A DNA stretch of 60,771 nucleotides from Pseudomonadota bacterium (GCA_029781795.1 JAKOWB010000105.1:1-60771), one strand, 5' to 3'. Counted from the stretch's first letter, positions 1 through 10,693 are shown. Numbers and translations are program-made. Notes: a model not told the origin generated them from the letters alone.

Positions 1-573
1 GACCCGCCACGCCCGCTGGCGCCCTCGCGCCCGGCCGAGGAGGACCCGCCCAGCCTGTCCCCGCTGGCCGGCGACCAGGGGCGCTGGCAGCGCGGCCGCC
101 TGCTGCACCGCCTGCTGCAGACCCTGCCCGACCTGCCGCCGGAGCGGCGGGAGGCGGCGGCGCGGCGCTTCCTGGCCCAGCCGGCGCAGGGGCTGGACCA
201 GGCGACGGTGACGGCCTGGACGGCGGAGATCATGGCGGTGCTGGCGCTGCCCGACGCCGCCGCCCTCTTCGGCCCGGACAGCCGCGCCGAAGTGCCGGTC
301 GCCGGCCTGGTCGGAAGTACGCGGGTAAGCGGGCGCCTGGACCGGATCGCCGTCACGGCCGAGGCGGTCTGGCTCTGCGACTACAAGACGAACCGGCCGC
401 CGCCGCTCGCCGAGGATGCCGTGCCGGCACAATACCTGCGCCAGCTCGCGAGCTATGGCGCGCTGCTGTCCGATATATATAAAAGCAAGCAAATCAACAG
501 CTTCCTACTCTGGACCGACGGGCCGCGCCTGATGCGGATCAGCGCCGAGCGGCTGGCCCCCTGGGCACCTTGA
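1..573 (+). CDS. addA: Double-strand break repair helicase-nuclease AddA, C-terminal part (5' end outside window)
   Basis: The frame is open from the first base, so only the last 190 residues are present. They match the RecB-type nuclease domain that ends alphaproteobacterial AddA: a GRLDR motif, then the catalytic D-Y-K-T stretch (WLCDYKTNRPPP), then the Q-L-x-x-Y motif (RQLASYGALL) and the typical LLWTDGPRLM ending. AddA works with AddB to resect double-strand breaks for recombination. The helicase motifs lie upstream of the window. The trxA gene follows 87 bases downstream on the same strand, which is the usual alphaproteobacterial neighbour. A short AT-rich run near 475-500 in the coding sequence looks unremarkable. 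Confidence 0.92.
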   Translation, partial: DPPRPLAPSRPAEEDPPSLSPLAGDQGRWQRGRLLHRLLQTLPDLPPERREAAARRFLAQPAQGLDQATVTAWTAEIMAVLALPDAAALFGPDSRAEVPVAGLVGSTRVSGRLDRIAVTAEAVWLCDYKTNRPPPLAEDAVPAQYLRQLASYGALLSDIYKSKQINSFLLWTDGPRLMRISAERLAPWAP

Positions 574-660
574 CGCTGCTTCCCCCCGCTCCCTAGATTC
601 CGGAGCAACATCCCGCCCCCGGGCCTCCCGCCCAGGGCACCCATGGAGACAAGACCGCCG

Positions 661-981
661 ATGAGCAGCAGCAAAGTCACCGACACCTCCTTCGAGAACG
701 ACGTCTTGAAGGCGGACGGCCCGGTCCTGGTGGACTTCTGGGCCGAGTGGTGCGGCCCCTGCCGTGCCATCGCCCCGGCCCTCGAGGAGATCGCCGGCGA
801 GATGAACGGCCGCATCAAGGTGGCCAAGGTCAACATCGACGAGAACCCCCGCACGCCGTCGGAGTACGGCGTGCGCGCCATCCCCACGCTGATGGTCTTC
901 AAGGACGGCCAGGTGGTGGCGACCAAGCTGGGCGCGCTGCAGAAGAGCCAGCTCCAGCAGTGGGTCGAGTCGGTCATCTGA
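661..981 (+). CDS. trxA: Thioredoxin
   Basis: A 106-residue classical thioredoxin, a cytoplasmic disulfide reductant. The redox motif WCGPC is at residues 30-34, with DFWAEW before it and the cis-proline loop AIPTLMVF later, and the length is normal for the family. I place the start at 661 because GGAGA lies about 12 bases upstream; an in-frame ATG at 643 would add METRPP but has no good ribosome-binding site. It follows addA and is closed by a strong bidirectional hairpin before the convergent folC. Confidence 0.95.
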   Translation: MSSSKVTDTSFENDVLKADGPVLVDFWAEWCGPCRAIAPALEEIAGEMNGRIKVAKVNIDENPRTPSEYGVRAIPTLMVFKDGQVVATKLGALQKSQLQQWVESVI

Positions 982-1020
982 CCGCCGCCTGACTTGCCCG
1001 CCTGACCTACCTGGGTATCG

Positions 1021-1050
1021 AAAGGCCCCGCCGCCCGGCGGGGCCTTTTG
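1021..1050. terminator. Bidirectional rho-independent terminator between trxA and folC
   Basis: A 13-base perfect stem (AAAGGCCCCGCCG pairing with CGGCGGGGCCTTT) with a 2-base centre, flanked by T runs in both directions. It sits between the convergent trxA and folC genes and can serve both. Confidence 0.88.
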
Positions 1051-1065
1051 CCTTGAGGGGCGCCG

Positions 1066-2364
1066 CTACCCGTTCTCCGCCAGCACGCGGCCGGCGAGGT
1101 AGAGCGAGCCGCAGATCAGCAGGCGGCCCTGGCCCGCGCGCGGCAGGGCGGCGACGGCCTCGGCCAGCGAGGCGCGCGGCACGATGCCGGGGGCCTTCGC
1201 CGCCGCTTCCTCGGCGGTGAGGGAATTCACCTCGCCAGGGATCGCCACGGCCTGGACGCTGGCGGCGCGCGGCAGCAGCGGCGCCAGGAAGGCCTGCGCC
1301 GCCTTGGTGTTCAGCATGCCGAAGATCACATGCAGCGGCCGGCCGTCGGCGGCCCGCCAGAGATCGAGCTGCTGGGCGATGACCTTGCCGGCGTCCTCGT
1401 TGTGGCCGCCATCGAGAAACAGCTCCCAGCCGGACGGCAGGGCGTCCACCAGCGGACCCCGCGTCAGGCGCTGCAGCCGCGCCGGCCACTCGGCCTTGAG
1501 CAGGCCGCTGGCCATCACGCTGTCGTCCAGGCCGAGGCCGAGGCGCGCGCGCTCCAGCAGCGCGGCGGCGGCCAGCGCGGTCGCCGCGTTGCCGTACTGG
1601 TGCGGACCCAGCAGGCGCGGACGCGGGAAGCGGCGGGCGTTGAACAGCAGGCTCTCGCCCGCCGGCTCGAAGGACCACTCGAAGCCGGCGCGGTAGAGGA
1701 TGGCGCCCACCTCCGCTGCCTGGCGCGCGATGACGGCGCCGGCGCGCGGATCCTGCGGCGCCACGGCGGTCGGCACGCCGGGCTTCAGGATGCCGGCCTT
1801 CTCGAAGGCGATGGCCTCCAGCGTGTCGCCCAGGTACTGCATGTGGTCCATGGAGATCGAGGTGATCACAGTGGCGGCCGGGCGGTCGATCACGTTGGTG
1901 GCGTCGAGGCGCCCGCCAAGGCCCACTTCGAGCAGCACCACGTCGGCCGGCACACGGGCGAAGGCGACCAGCGCGGCGACGGTGGTGATCTCGAAGAAGG
2001 TGATGGGATCGGGGCCGTTGACCGCTTCGCACTCCTCCAGCAGTCCGGTCAGCGCGGCCTCGTCGATCAGGGTGCCGGCGAGGCGGATGCGCTCGTGGAA
2101 GCGCACGAGGTGCGGCGAGGTATAGACGTGCACGCGCTTGCCGGCCGCTTCCAGCATGGCGCGCAGGTAGGCGACGACGGAGCCCTTGCCGTTGGTGCCG
2201 GCGACATGCACCACCGGCGGCAGCCGCTGCTGCGGGTTGCCCATCAGGTCCAGGAGGCGCCAGACGCGGTCCAGGGTCAGGTCGATGACCTTGGGATGCA
2301 GCCGCATCAGGCGCTCGAGGACCAGGTCGCTGCCGGCCGCTGGCCGCGCGCCCTGGCTGGTCAT
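1066..2364 (-). CDS. folC: Dihydrofolate synthase / folylpolyglutamate synthase
   Basis: A Mur-ligase-family enzyme of 432 residues that adds glutamate to dihydropteroate and to folates using ATP. The P-loop GTNGKGS is at residues 56-62, followed by the folate-binding segment TSPHLVRFHERI, and GLGGRLDATN and FGMLNTKAA appear later. The ATG at 2364 has GAGG 9 bases upstream. A GTG at 2373 is also in frame but overlaps that site, so I prefer 2364. It lies directly downstream of accD, so translation is probably coupled. The accD-folC pair is a common bacterial arrangement. Confidence 0.93.
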   Translation of the reverse strand: MTSQGARPAAGSDLVLERLMRLHPKVIDLTLDRVWRLLDLMGNPQQRLPPVVHVAGTNGKGSVVAYLRAMLEAAGKRVHVYTSPHLVRFHERIRLAGTLIDEAALTGLLEECEAVNGPDPITFFEITTVAALVAFARVPADVVLLEVGLGGRLDATNVIDRPAATVITSISMDHMQYLGDTLEAIAFEKAGILKPGVPTAVAPQDPRAGAVIARQAAEVGAILYRAGFEWSFEPAGESLLFNARRFPRPRLLGPHQYGNAATALAAAALLERARLGLGLDDSVMASGLLKAEWPARLQRLTRGPLVDALPSGWELFLDGGHNEDAGKVIAQQLDLWRAADGRPLHVIFGMLNTKAAQAFLAPLLPRAASVQAVAIPGEVNSLTAEEAAAKAPGIVPRASLAEAVAALPRAGQGRLLICGSLYLAGRVLAENG

Positions 2365-2374
2365 GGCGGGCACC

Positions 2375-3271
2375 TCAGGTCTTGGCGGGAACCGGCAGGG
2401 TCACGATCTCGGCCGCCGGCTGCTTCTCCAGCAGCAGGCGCAGCACCCGGGTGATGGTGTCGCGCAGCTCCTTGCGGTGCACGACGATGTCGACCATGCC
2501 GTGGTCCAGCAGGTACTCGGCGCGCTGGAAGCCCTCGGGCAGCTTCTCGCGGATGGTCTCCTCGATCACCCGCTGGCCGGCGAAGCCGATGACGGCGCCG
2601 GGCTCGGCCAGGGTGATGTCGCCCAGCATGGCGAAGGAGGCCGAGACGCCGCCGGTGGTGGGATCGGTCAGCAGCACCAGGTAGGGCAGTCCCTTCTCCT
2701 TCACCATCTCGACCGCGATGGTGGTGCGCGGCATCTGCATCAGCGAAAGGATGCCCTCCTGCATGCGCGCGCCGCCGGAGGCGGGGATCAGCAGCAGCGG
2801 CGCCTCCTGCAGCACAGCCAGCTTGGCGGCGGTCAGGATGCCCTCGCCCACGGCGATGCCCATGGAGCCGCCCATGAAGGAGAAGTTGAAGGCCGCGACC
2901 ACCAGCGGCAGGCCGCCGATGCGGCCGTGCGCCACCACGATGGCGTCCTTCTCGCCGGTCTTGGCCTGGCTGTCGCGCAGGCGGTCGGTGTAGCGCTTCT
3001 GGTCGCGGAAGCGCAGCGGGTCGGCGATGGTGTCGGGCAGCTCGACGGTGGTGAACTCGCCGCCGTCGAACAGCAGCTTCAGGCGCTCCTGCACCTTCAG
3101 GCGCAGGTGGTGGCCGCAGTGCGGGCAGACCCGCATGTTGGCGTCGAGCTCGCGGTGGAAGACCATCGCGGCGCAGTGCGGGCACTTTTCCCAGAGGTTG
3201 TCCGGCACCTCGGGCTTGCGCTCGACCAGCGCGCGGATCTTCGGGCGGACGAAGTTGTTGATCCAGTTCAT
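2375..3271 (-). CDS. accD: Acetyl-CoA carboxylase carboxyltransferase subunit beta
   Basis: 298 residues; with AccA it transfers CO2 from biotin to acetyl-CoA to make malonyl-CoA. The N-terminal zinc ribbon has cysteines at 30, 33, 49 and 52 (CPHC...CPHC), and the crotonase-fold core follows with SGGARMQEG and [10 protein letters not shown]. The start MNWINNF is the family-typical N-terminus, with AGGAC just upstream; an upstream ATG at 3319 would only read into a palindromic repeat. It follows trpA after that repeat and precedes folC. Confidence 0.95.
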   Translation of the reverse strand: MNWINNFVRPKIRALVERKPEVPDNLWEKCPHCAAMVFHRELDANMRVCPHCGHHLRLKVQERLKLLFDGGEFTTVELPDTIADPLRFRDQKRYTDRLRDSQAKTGEKDAIVVAHGRIGGLPLVVAAFNFSFMGGSMGIAVGEGILTAAKLAVLQEAPLLLIPASGGARMQEGILSLMQMPRTTIAVEMVKEKGLPYLVLLTDPTTGGVSASFAMLGDITLAEPGAVIGFAGQRVIEETIREKLPEGFQRAEYLLDHGMVDIVVHRKELRDTITRVLRLLLEKQPAAEIVTLPVPAKT

Positions 3272-3293
3272 CGGGTCCTGCCTCGAGACATCC

Positions 3294-3378
3294 GTCATGC
3301 TCGGGCTCGTCCCGTGCATCCATATGTCCGCCGACGCTCCTGGCAGCCATGGATCCTCGGGACAAGCCCGAGGATGAC
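3294..3378. repeat. REP-like intergenic palindrome between trpA and accD
   Basis: An imperfect long palindrome: arms beginning GTCATgCTCGGGCT and ending AGCCCGAGGATGAC, with inner arms ATCCAT and ATGGAT. The GTCATCC...GGATGAC ends and GGATCC-like centre resemble a scattered palindromic family common in alphaproteobacterial intergenic DNA. A related but distinct copy lies at 35492-35591. It sits inside the trp-accD transcription unit, where it could fold in mRNA and separate expression of trpA from accD. Confidence 0.7.
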
Positions 3379-3393
3379 AGCAACAAAATGGGC

Positions 3394-4220
3394 TCAGGCC
3401 GCCCGTCGCGCAACGCCCTTGGCCAGGCTGGCGACGAAGGCCAGCAGGTCCTCGGCGAGGCCCGGCTTGGCCTTGCCGGCCGCGTCCAGGTTCGCCCTCA
3501 CGCGCTCGACCAGGGCCGAGCCGACCACCGCCGCCTCGGCCGCGGCCGTGACGGTGCCGACGTTGTCCGCCGTCTTGATGCCGAAGCCGACCGCGATCGG
3601 CAGCGGCGTGAAGCGCTTGAGGCGGCCGACCGCGCGGGCGATCTCCTCGGCCGAGGCCGAGGCCGTTCCGGTGATGCCCATGATCGAGACGTAGTAGACG
3701 AAGCCCGAGGTGCGGTTCAGCACCACCGGCAGGCGCGCGTCGTCACTGGTCGGCGTCGCCAGGCGGATCCAGTGCAGGCCCTTGTCGATCGCCGGCTGGC
3801 AGAGCTCGTCGTCCTCCTCGGGCGGCAGGTCGACGATGATGAGGCCGTCGACGCCGGCGGCGCTGGCCGCGGCGAGGAACGTCTCCACGCCCATCGAGTA
3901 GATGGGGTTGTAGTAGCCCATCAGGATGACCGGCGTCGCCTGCTCCACCTCGCGGAAGCGGCGCACCAGCTCCAGCGTCTTGGCCAGCGTCATGCCGGCC
4001 TTCAGCGCGCGCAGGCTGGAGGCCTGGATCGCCGGGCCGTCCGCCATGGGATCGGAGAAGGGCATGCCCAGCTCGATCACGTCGGCGCCGGCGGCCGGCA
4101 GGCCCTTGAGGATCTGCCACGAGGTCTCGAGGTCGGGGTCGCCGGCGGTGACGAAGGTGACCAGGCCGCCGCGGCCCTCGGCCTTCAGCTTGGCGAAGCG
4201 CTGTTCCAGACGGGACGCCA

Positions 4221-4221
<1 letters not shown>
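3394..4221 (-). CDS. trpA: Tryptophan synthase alpha chain
   Basis: 275 residues, a TIM barrel that cleaves indole-3-glycerol phosphate to indole and glyceraldehyde 3-phosphate. The catalytic pair is visible: Glu50 in [11 protein letters not shown] and Asp61 in ADGPAIQ; the phosphate-binding AVGFGIKT and VVGSALVE segments are present. Its ATG shares one base with the trpB stop (TGATG), so the two subunits of the channelled complex are translationally coupled. Confidence 0.96.
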
Positions 4222-5432
<1,211 letters not shown>

Positions 5433-5503
5433 CACGGCTCCTCGAATGCGGCCGGAGATTGCCCCAAGCGGCCCCGAGGGGCAACGGGGCGGGCCATCCG
5501 ACG

Positions 5504-6151
5504 CTAGAGCTCTCGCGCCGCCTGGAGGAAGGCGCGGATCCTGGCCGGGTCCTTCACGCCCGGGGCGCTTTCGACGCCCGAGGAGACATCGACCGCGCGG
5601 GCGCCGGTGACCGTGACGGCCTCCTTCAGGTTCTCCGCCTTCAGGGCGCCGGCCAGCATCCAGGGGCGGGGAAAGCGACGGCCGGACAGGAGGGTCCAGT
5701 CGAAGGCCAGGGCATTGCCGCCCGGCAGGGCGTTCTTCATCGCGGCCGGCGGCTTGGCCTCGAACATCAGGCGGTCGGCCACCGGCAGGTAGGGTGCGAC
5801 CAAGTCGAGGTCGGCGGCCTCGGCCAGATGGATCACCTTCATCACCGGCTTGCCCGTCAGTTCGCGGATTGCCGCGACGCGCGCCGGCGTCTCCGACCCG
5901 TGCAGCTGCAGCAGCTCCAGCGGCACCTGGCGAACGAGCTGGCGCAGGAAGGCGTCGTCGGCGTCGACGGTCAGGGCGGTCCGGCGCACCCGCTCGGGCA
6001 CGCGGCGCGCCAGGGCGGCGGCCTGTTCCAGCGTCACGTTGCGCGGGCTGCGCGGGAAGAAGACGAAGCCGACCAGGGCGGCGCCCTCGGCCACCGCCAC
6101 GTCGAGGGTTTCCGGCGTCGAGAGCCCGCAGATCTTCGCTTCCAGCGCCAT
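5504..6151 (-). CDS. trpF: Phosphoribosylanthranilate isomerase
   Basis: 215 residues, a TIM barrel catalysing the Amadori rearrangement of phosphoribosylanthranilate. The catalytic cysteine is in the N-terminal KICGLST motif, and LQLHGSE and the C-terminal VDVSSGVE phosphate motif are present. In most alphaproteobacteria trpF lies next to pyrF/lapA; here three membrane-protein genes separate them. Start chosen at the ATG that places MALEAKICG at the N-terminus. Confidence 0.95.
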   Translation of the reverse strand: MALEAKICGLSTPETLDVAVAEGAALVGFVFFPRSPRNVTLEQAAALARRVPERVRRTALTVDADDAFLRQLVRQVPLELLQLHGSETPARVAAIRELTGKPVMKVIHLAEAADLDLVAPYLPVADRLMFEAKPPAAMKNALPGGNALAFDWTLLSGRRFPRPWMLAGALKAENLKEAVTVTGARAVDVSSGVESAPGVKDPARIRAFLQAAREL

Positions 6152-6216
6152 GCCGAAGGGTCCTTGAGGTCGGGGCGGCCGTTCTAGGCGCTGGGGCCGG
6201 CCCTGGCAAGCCGCGC

Positions 6217-7035
6217 TCAGAGCAGCGCCGGCAGGCCCTGGTCCAGGCGGCGGTAGGCATCGGCCGCGGGCACGGCCGCCGCGGCGAAGGCCAGCAGCGC
6301 GGCGACCGCCGCCAGCAGGCTGTCGAGGAAGGCGCCGGGGTTCCAGTCGCCGCTGGCCAGAAAGCGCAGCCGGGCATCGTGGAAGAGCGCGTCGCCGACG
6401 AACGCCAGCAGCGCCGGGGGCACCAGGACCAGCACCAGCAGTGGCCAAAGCGTCGGCATCTCGCCTTTCAGCCGGTTCCAGGAACCCTTCAGACCCTCCG
6501 GATCGTTGACGACGATCCCCGGCCAGAGCAGCTGCCAGCGCGCCGCCAGGTAGGAGCAGCTGACGAACCCCAGGATGGCCATAAGGTCGTAGGAGGCGGC
6601 CACACCGCCGACGATGACCGACAGCGCCACCAGCACCGCCATGCAGAGGCCCACCAGCAGCGCCATGCCCTGGAAGCGCAGGTGCACGCCGGCCGGCGTC
6701 GGCAGCAGCGCCGGCTCGCTGGCGCCGGCGCTGAGCAGGGCGCGGAACCAGGCCACCGCGAAGAGGCTGTGGGCGAAGAGGTGGCAGAGCGCGACACCGA
6801 GCAGGCGCCAGCCGTCGGCCGGCCGGCCCTCGTCCGCTGCCAGGGCCTGTTCCAGCACCCAGCGTGGGCCGTAGGCCTTGGCCAGGCCGAAGTTCACCAC
6901 CAGCAGCACCAGCAGCGGCAGCGCCGCGGCCCGCAGCAAGCCGCGGCGGCCACGCCACAGCAGGCAGTAGGTCGCGAGGGTCAGGCCGGGGACGCGCCGC
7001 AAGGCGGGCAACGCGGCACCCGGCTGCGGGCTCAT
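6217..7035 (-). CDS. Membrane protein, third of three tandem paralogs, unknown function
   Basis: 272 residues with about six hydrophobic segments. I do not recognise the family. It shares the layout of its two upstream neighbours: a long first hydrophobic stretch, a charged loop, then an F-A-V-A-W-x-R-x segment (residues 92-99) and a LLP...GxHLRFxGMAL segment. Its version is the most degraded (AVAWFRA and [10 protein letters not shown] instead of AVxWHRF and RPRLLPxxxGRH). Its start overlaps the end of the preceding paralog by 4 bases, so the pair is translationally coupled. Last of the triplet, just ahead of trpF. Confidence 0.75.
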   Translation of the reverse strand: MSPQPGAALPALRRVPGLTLATYCLLWRGRRGLLRAAALPLLVLLVVNFGLAKAYGPRWVLEQALAADEGRPADGWRLLGVALCHLFAHSLFAVAWFRALLSAGASEPALLPTPAGVHLRFQGMALLVGLCMAVLVALSVIVGGVAASYDLMAILGFVSCSYLAARWQLLWPGIVVNDPEGLKGSWNRLKGEMPTLWPLLVLVLVPPALLAFVGDALFHDARLRFLASGDWNPGAFLDSLLAAVAALLAFAAAAVPAADAYRRLDQGLPALL

Positions 7036-7850
7036 GCCGGCTCGCCGGCCTCCAGCACCAGGTGGCGATAGGCACCGGACACGGTGCCGACGACCACGCC
7101 GACGATGCCATAGCCGAGCAGCCCGCCGACCAGCAGCGCCAGGAAGGCCACCAGGTTGACCTCGCCGGTCATCAGGAACTGTGCCTGCGGTGCCTGGGTC
7201 AGGCTGTCGAGCAGGGCCGAGACCAGCACCCAGGGCAGCGCCGCCAGTACCAGGCCCCAGAAGAGCTTGAGGCCGAAGCCTCGGGTGACGATCCAGCTCT
7301 GCCCCAGGCTGAGGCGCTGGTCCAGCGCGATCGCCGGGAAGATCAGCTGCCAGCGGACGAAGAGCGCCACGGCCAGCACCGCCACGCCGATGATGGCGAT
7401 GACGGAATTGATCTGCGCGACCATCAGCAGGACCAGCGGGCCGGCGACCGCCAGGCCGATCAGCAGCGAGAGCCCGAGCGTCATGCCGAAGAAGCGCATG
7501 TGGCGGCCGAGGATCGGCGGCAGCAGGCGCGGCCTCTCCTCCGGGCCCAGCAGGTTGAAGCGGTGCCAGGACACGGCGAAGAGCGCATAGGCGATCAGCA
7601 CGCAGACCTGGACGCCGAGGCCGCGGATCTGCATGCCGGCCGGCAACGAGCCCTGCTGCATCATGGCGCGCACCAGGTCCGGCCCGTAGAGCGAGAGGTA
7701 GCCGACCTGCACCGCCATCTCGATGGCCAGCGGCACCAGGGCGGCGGTCAGCCAGGCGCCCGGCTGGGACAGCAGGACACGGTAGGCCTGGCTGACGATC
7801 TCGAGGATCGGCAGGCTGCGCCGCGGCGCGTCGCGATCGAGCGTGCTCAT
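7032..7850 (-). CDS. Membrane protein, second of three tandem paralogs, unknown function
   Basis: 272 residues, about six membrane segments. It carries the shared signature: AVSWHRF at 92-98 and RPRLLPPILGRH at 106-117, then a polar RWQLIFPAIALDQRLSLGQSW segment (a conserved R-x-x-x-x-x-P-A-x-A loop followed by S-W) and a C-terminal hydrophobic pair. The start ATG at 7850 follows GGGAGGG; an ORF extending further upstream reads into the neighbouring gene and is not credible. A possible role in membrane bulk transport or stress is only a guess. Confidence 0.78.
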   Translation of the reverse strand: MSTLDRDAPRRSLPILEIVSQAYRVLLSQPGAWLTAALVPLAIEMAVQVGYLSLYGPDLVRAMMQQGSLPAGMQIRGLGVQVCVLIAYALFAVSWHRFNLLGPEERPRLLPPILGRHMRFFGMTLGLSLLIGLAVAGPLVLLMVAQINSVIAIIGVAVLAVALFVRWQLIFPAIALDQRLSLGQSWIVTRGFGLKLFWGLVLAALPWVLVSALLDSLTQAPQAQFLMTGEVNLVAFLALLVGGLLGYGIVGVVVGTVSGAYRHLVLEAGEPA

Positions 7851-7903
7851 GCTGGCCCTCCCCGGCTGGACGCCGTCACTCTGCCCGGCCGTCGCGCCTG
7901 GCG

Positions 7904-8767
7904 CTAGGGGTTGGGGATCAGGCTGCGCAGCGCCTGGGACAGCACGCCGATGCCGAGCCCGGCCAGCGCCAGGGCGACGAGCCCGGTGATCCCCTGCATG
8001 ATCGCCACCCGCATGAAGCCGGTGTTCTTCAGGAAATACTCGGTCATCCAGTCCTGCTGCAGCGACTGCAGCAGCCACATGACCAACGCCATCGGCAGGG
8101 CGGCGAAGAGGCTGGCGAAGAAAAGCACCAGGACGCGGCCGCGCATGGCTTCCCAGGAATAGCCGGGGCCGACCGCGCTTTCGCCCACCGCGGCCGCCGG
8201 CAGGCAGAGGCTCATGCGCAGCGAGAAATAGGCACCGACCAGCACGCCGACGAACAACGGCAGCAGGGCGACGAAGACACTGCGGGTCGCCATGGCGCTG
8301 CTGATCAGGCCGCCCAGGAAGCCGCCGATCACCAGCGGCAGGGCGAGCAACAGGGAATAGCCGAGGAAGGCCAGGTGACGCCCGCCGATCGCCGGCAGCA
8401 GGCGCGGACGGCCGTGGCCCAGCATGAAGCGGTGCCAGGCGACGGCGAAGACGATGGAGGTGACGAAGCCGGCGACGAACTCCAGCCAGAACACGGTCTG
8501 CACGTTGCTCTGGAAGCCGCGCAGGAAGGCGTAGCTGTTCACCTGGCCGCTGGCGATGGCGTCCTGCAGCGTCGCCGCGAGATCGCGGGTCAGCAGGATC
8601 TCCACCACCAGCACCAGCAGCCAGGGCAGCGCCGCCGCCGCCAGGAAGCTGCCGAAGTGGCCGAAGATGCCGCGGTAGCCGCTGGCCACCAGCACGCCCA
8701 GGGCATAGTCCTCGTCGGTGGTGGGGCAGGGCTCCAGCCCGGACGCGGGGGTGGTGCTGTCGCTCAT
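7904..8767 (-). CDS. Membrane protein, first of three tandem paralogs, unknown function
   Basis: 287 residues with a hydrophilic N-terminus (residues 1-30) and about six membrane segments. The family signature is clearest here: AVAWHRF at 108-114 and RPRLLPAIGGRH at 120-131. The start at 8767 has GAGGAAG upstream; a start at 8794 would add nine residues and is less likely. It opens the three-gene block that separates pyrF from trpF. The histidine- and arginine-rich loop shared by the first two copies suggests a conserved cytoplasmic face with a real function. Confidence 0.78.
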   Translation of the reverse strand: MSDSTTPASGLEPCPTTDEDYALGVLVASGYRGIFGHFGSFLAAAALPWLLVLVVEILLTRDLAATLQDAIASGQVNSYAFLRGFQSNVQTVFWLEFVAGFVTSIVFAVAWHRFMLGHGRPRLLPAIGGRHLAFLGYSLLLALPLVIGGFLGGLISSAMATRSVFVALLPLFVGVLVGAYFSLRMSLCLPAAAVGESAVGPGYSWEAMRGRVLVLFFASLFAALPMALVMWLLQSLQQDWMTEYFLKNTGFMRVAIMQGITGLVALALAGLGIGVLSQALRSLIPNP

Positions 8768-8884
8768 GACCTTCGCTTCCTCATCGCTTTTCACAGCACC
8801 CCGGTTTTAGCCGCGCCGGCGCGAATAGCCAGCAAAGACCCGCAAAACCGGAGGGATTCCTTGCCCCGGCGCCGAGCGGCCGCC

Positions 8885-9649
8885 CTAGGCGGCGGCCAGC
8901 TCGTCCGCCACCCGGCGGGCGGCGGCGACGGGGTCGGCATCGCCGGTGATGGGGCGGCCGATCACCAGGTAGTCGGCGCCGGCCCGCAGCGCCTCGGCCG
9001 GGGTCATGACGCGCTTCTGGTCGCCGGCGGCGGACCAGGCCGGGCGCACGCCGGGGATCACCAGGGTGAAGTCGGGGCCGCAGGCGGCGCGCAGCGCGGC
9101 GATCTCGCGCGGGCTGGCCACCACGCCGTCGCACCCGTTGGCCTGGGCAAGACGGGCGAGGCGCAGCACCTGGGCCTCGGCCGGTCCCTGCTGGCCGACG
9201 GCGGCGAGGTCATCGTCGTCCAGGCTGGTCAGCACCGTGACGGCGATCAGCAGCGGGCGAGGATCGGCCTCGCCCACCGCGGCGGCGGCGGCCCTCAGCA
9301 TCGCCGGACCGCCCGAGGCGTGGACGTTGACCAGGAAGGGCTTCATGGCCGCGGCCGAACGCAGGGCGCCGGCCACGGTGTTGGGGATGTCGTGGAACTT
9401 GAGGTCGAGGAAGAAGGGGGCGCCCTGCAGCGCCGCCTCCACCCCCTGTGGGCCCAGGCGGGTGAAGAACTCCTTGCCGATCTTGAAGCCGCCGACATGC
9501 GGGCGGAGCTGCTCCACCAGGCGCCGGGCCAGGGCAAGGTCGGTGGTATCCAGGGCCACCAGCACGCGGTCGGCGGGACGCGCAATGCGCTGGCGCGTGG
9601 CGGTCGCGTGCGTGGCGGCCGCGCGCGTGGCGGTCAGGGTCGCGGACAT
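8885..9649 (-). CDS. pyrF: Orotidine 5'-phosphate decarboxylase
   Basis: 254 residues; it decarboxylates OMP to UMP in pyrimidine synthesis. The catalytic Asp-Lys-Asp array is in FLDLKFHDIPNTV, and the phosphate loop VIPGVRP and VIGRPI are present. The N-terminus carries a low-complexity extension (about 25 residues, alternating A/T/R with TATR-like repeats) before the conserved RVLVALD. It comes from a short GC-rich DNA repeat at 9590-9645. GGAGGGG directly precedes the ATG at 9649, so the extension is probably translated. Confidence 0.94.
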   Translation of the reverse strand: MSATLTATRAAATHATATRQRIARPADRVLVALDTTDLALARRLVEQLRPHVGGFKIGKEFFTRLGPQGVEAALQGAPFFLDLKFHDIPNTVAGALRSAAAMKPFLVNVHASGGPAMLRAAAAAVGEADPRPLLIAVTVLTSLDDDDLAAVGQQGPAEAQVLRLARLAQANGCDGVVASPREIAALRAACGPDFTLVIPGVRPAWSAAGDQKRVMTPAEALRAGADYLVIGRPITGDADPVAAARRVADELAAA

Positions 9650-9730
9650 CGGGTCCCCTCCAATCGGCTGGCTGTCGGAATTCCCCCCTGTTAGCAGGCC
9701 CGGCTGCGTTCTGCCAGCGCAACGGCGGCC

Positions 9731-10084
9731 TCAGCCGCGGCCGCCGGCGAGGCGCAGCGGCGGGCGGCTCGGCGCCGCCGGCGGCAGCGTCGCCTGGACC
9801 AGGCCCTGGTCGCGCTTCAGGCGCGCCACCTCGGCCTCGAGGCGCTGCGCGCGCTCGCGCTCGGCGCGCAGGCGGCGGCGGGCGCCGCCGGCCCCCAGCC
9901 AGCCGGCCAGCACGCCGACCCCCAGGCCCAGCGCCAGGGCGCCCAGGACCATGAGGAAGAGCGGCGCCTGAAGCTCCAATTGGAAGGGCCAGAGGCGAAG
10001 CGGCACGTCATGCCGGTTGGTCACGGCGAAGGCCACGGCGAGGACCAGCAACGGCAGGGTGAGGATCAGGGTCAGGCGGCGCAT
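9731..10084 (-). CDS. lapA: LapA-domain (DUF1049) membrane protein
   Basis: 117 residues: two transmembrane helices (about 4-22 and 42-65) followed by a basic, coiled-coil-prone cytoplasmic tail (RRRLRAERERAQRLEAEVARLK). This is the layout of the LapA family (lipopolysaccharide assembly protein A in enterics, where it helps control LpxC turnover). The position between ihfB and pyrF is its usual one in alphaproteobacteria and supports the call. The exact role in this lineage is not established from sequence. Confidence 0.85.
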   Translation of the reverse strand: MRRLTLILTLPLLVLAVAFAVTNRHDVPLRLWPFQLELQAPLFLMVLGALALGLGVGVLAGWLGAGGARRRLRAERERAQRLEAEVARLKRDQGLVQATLPPAAPSRPPLRLAGGRG

Positions 10085-10226
10085 GGCGTCCCTCGCGGCA
10101 TTCCTTGGGCATAGATACTACGCCAGGGTAGTGCGGCGTCACGCGCTGCGCCAAGGGAAGGCTGGAGATTGCCGCGGGACGACGGCGGGCCGGGGGTCGG
10201 GCCCGGTTAGGTCACGCCGGGTGAAG

Positions 10227-10508
10227 TCAGGCCTGGTTCAGGCGCTCGCGCAACTGCTTGCCGGACTTGAAGAACGGAATGGCCTTCTCGTCCACCTGCA
10301 CGGCATCCCCGGTGCGGGGGTTGCGTCCGGTCCGCGCGCCGCGCTTGCGCACCGAGAAGGCGCCGAAGCCACGCAGCTCGACCCGGCTGCCCACCGCGAG
10401 GGCCTGGGTGATCTCGTCGAAGATGGTCGAGACGATCTTCTCGACGTCGCGGTGATAGAGATGCGGATTGAGCTCTGCGATACGCTGGATCAGTTCCGAC
10501 TTGGTCAT
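10227..10508 (-). CDS. ihfB: Integration host factor subunit beta
   Basis: 93 residues, a DNA-bending histone-like protein that pairs with IHF alpha. The HU/IHF signature is intact: [21 protein letters not shown] carries the beta-arm that inserts into the minor groove, with a C-terminal [20 protein letters not shown]. It lies downstream of rpsA, separated by the rpsA terminator and with its own predicted promoter, so it is probably expressed separately from rpsA. Confidence 0.96.
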   Translation of the reverse strand: MTKSELIQRIAELNPHLYHRDVEKIVSTIFDEITQALAVGSRVELRGFGAFSVRKRGARTGRNPRTGDAVQVDEKAIPFFKSGKQLRERLNQA

Positions 10509-10604
10509 GCGTCCCCCCGGACCGCGCGACAGCCACCGTCTTGCCCTGACCCGCCTCCGCCCCGTCGCGGCCGGCGTGCGGCGTCGATAGCGTCGTTACG
10601 GAAA

Positions 10605-10633
10605 ATGGTGCCAGAGCCACCTGGCGGGGTCAA
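10605..10633 (-). promoter_or_regulatory. Predicted sigma-70 promoter for ihfB
   Basis: On the minus strand TTGACC (10633-10628) and CACCAT (10610-10605) are separated by 17 bases, in a locally AT-richer region between the rpsA terminator and ihfB. The -35 matches the consensus in 5 of 6 positions; the -10 is weak. Confidence 0.45.
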
Positions 10634-10693
10634 GCTAACTCGCGGAAGCGGCACGTTTTTTATCGACTATGGCAAATTTGTCGGCCGGTGGCG

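Noticed and set aside
475..500. AT-rich run TATATATAAAAG in addA as a promoter
   Set aside because: It lies within the conserved coding region of addA; the protein reads through normally, and trxA is 160 bases away with no supporting -35.
5459..5484. Possible terminator or attenuator between trpF and trpB
   Set aside because: The stem is only 7 bases with a long loop and no T run; no leader peptide rich in Trp is visible. Read-through is more likely.
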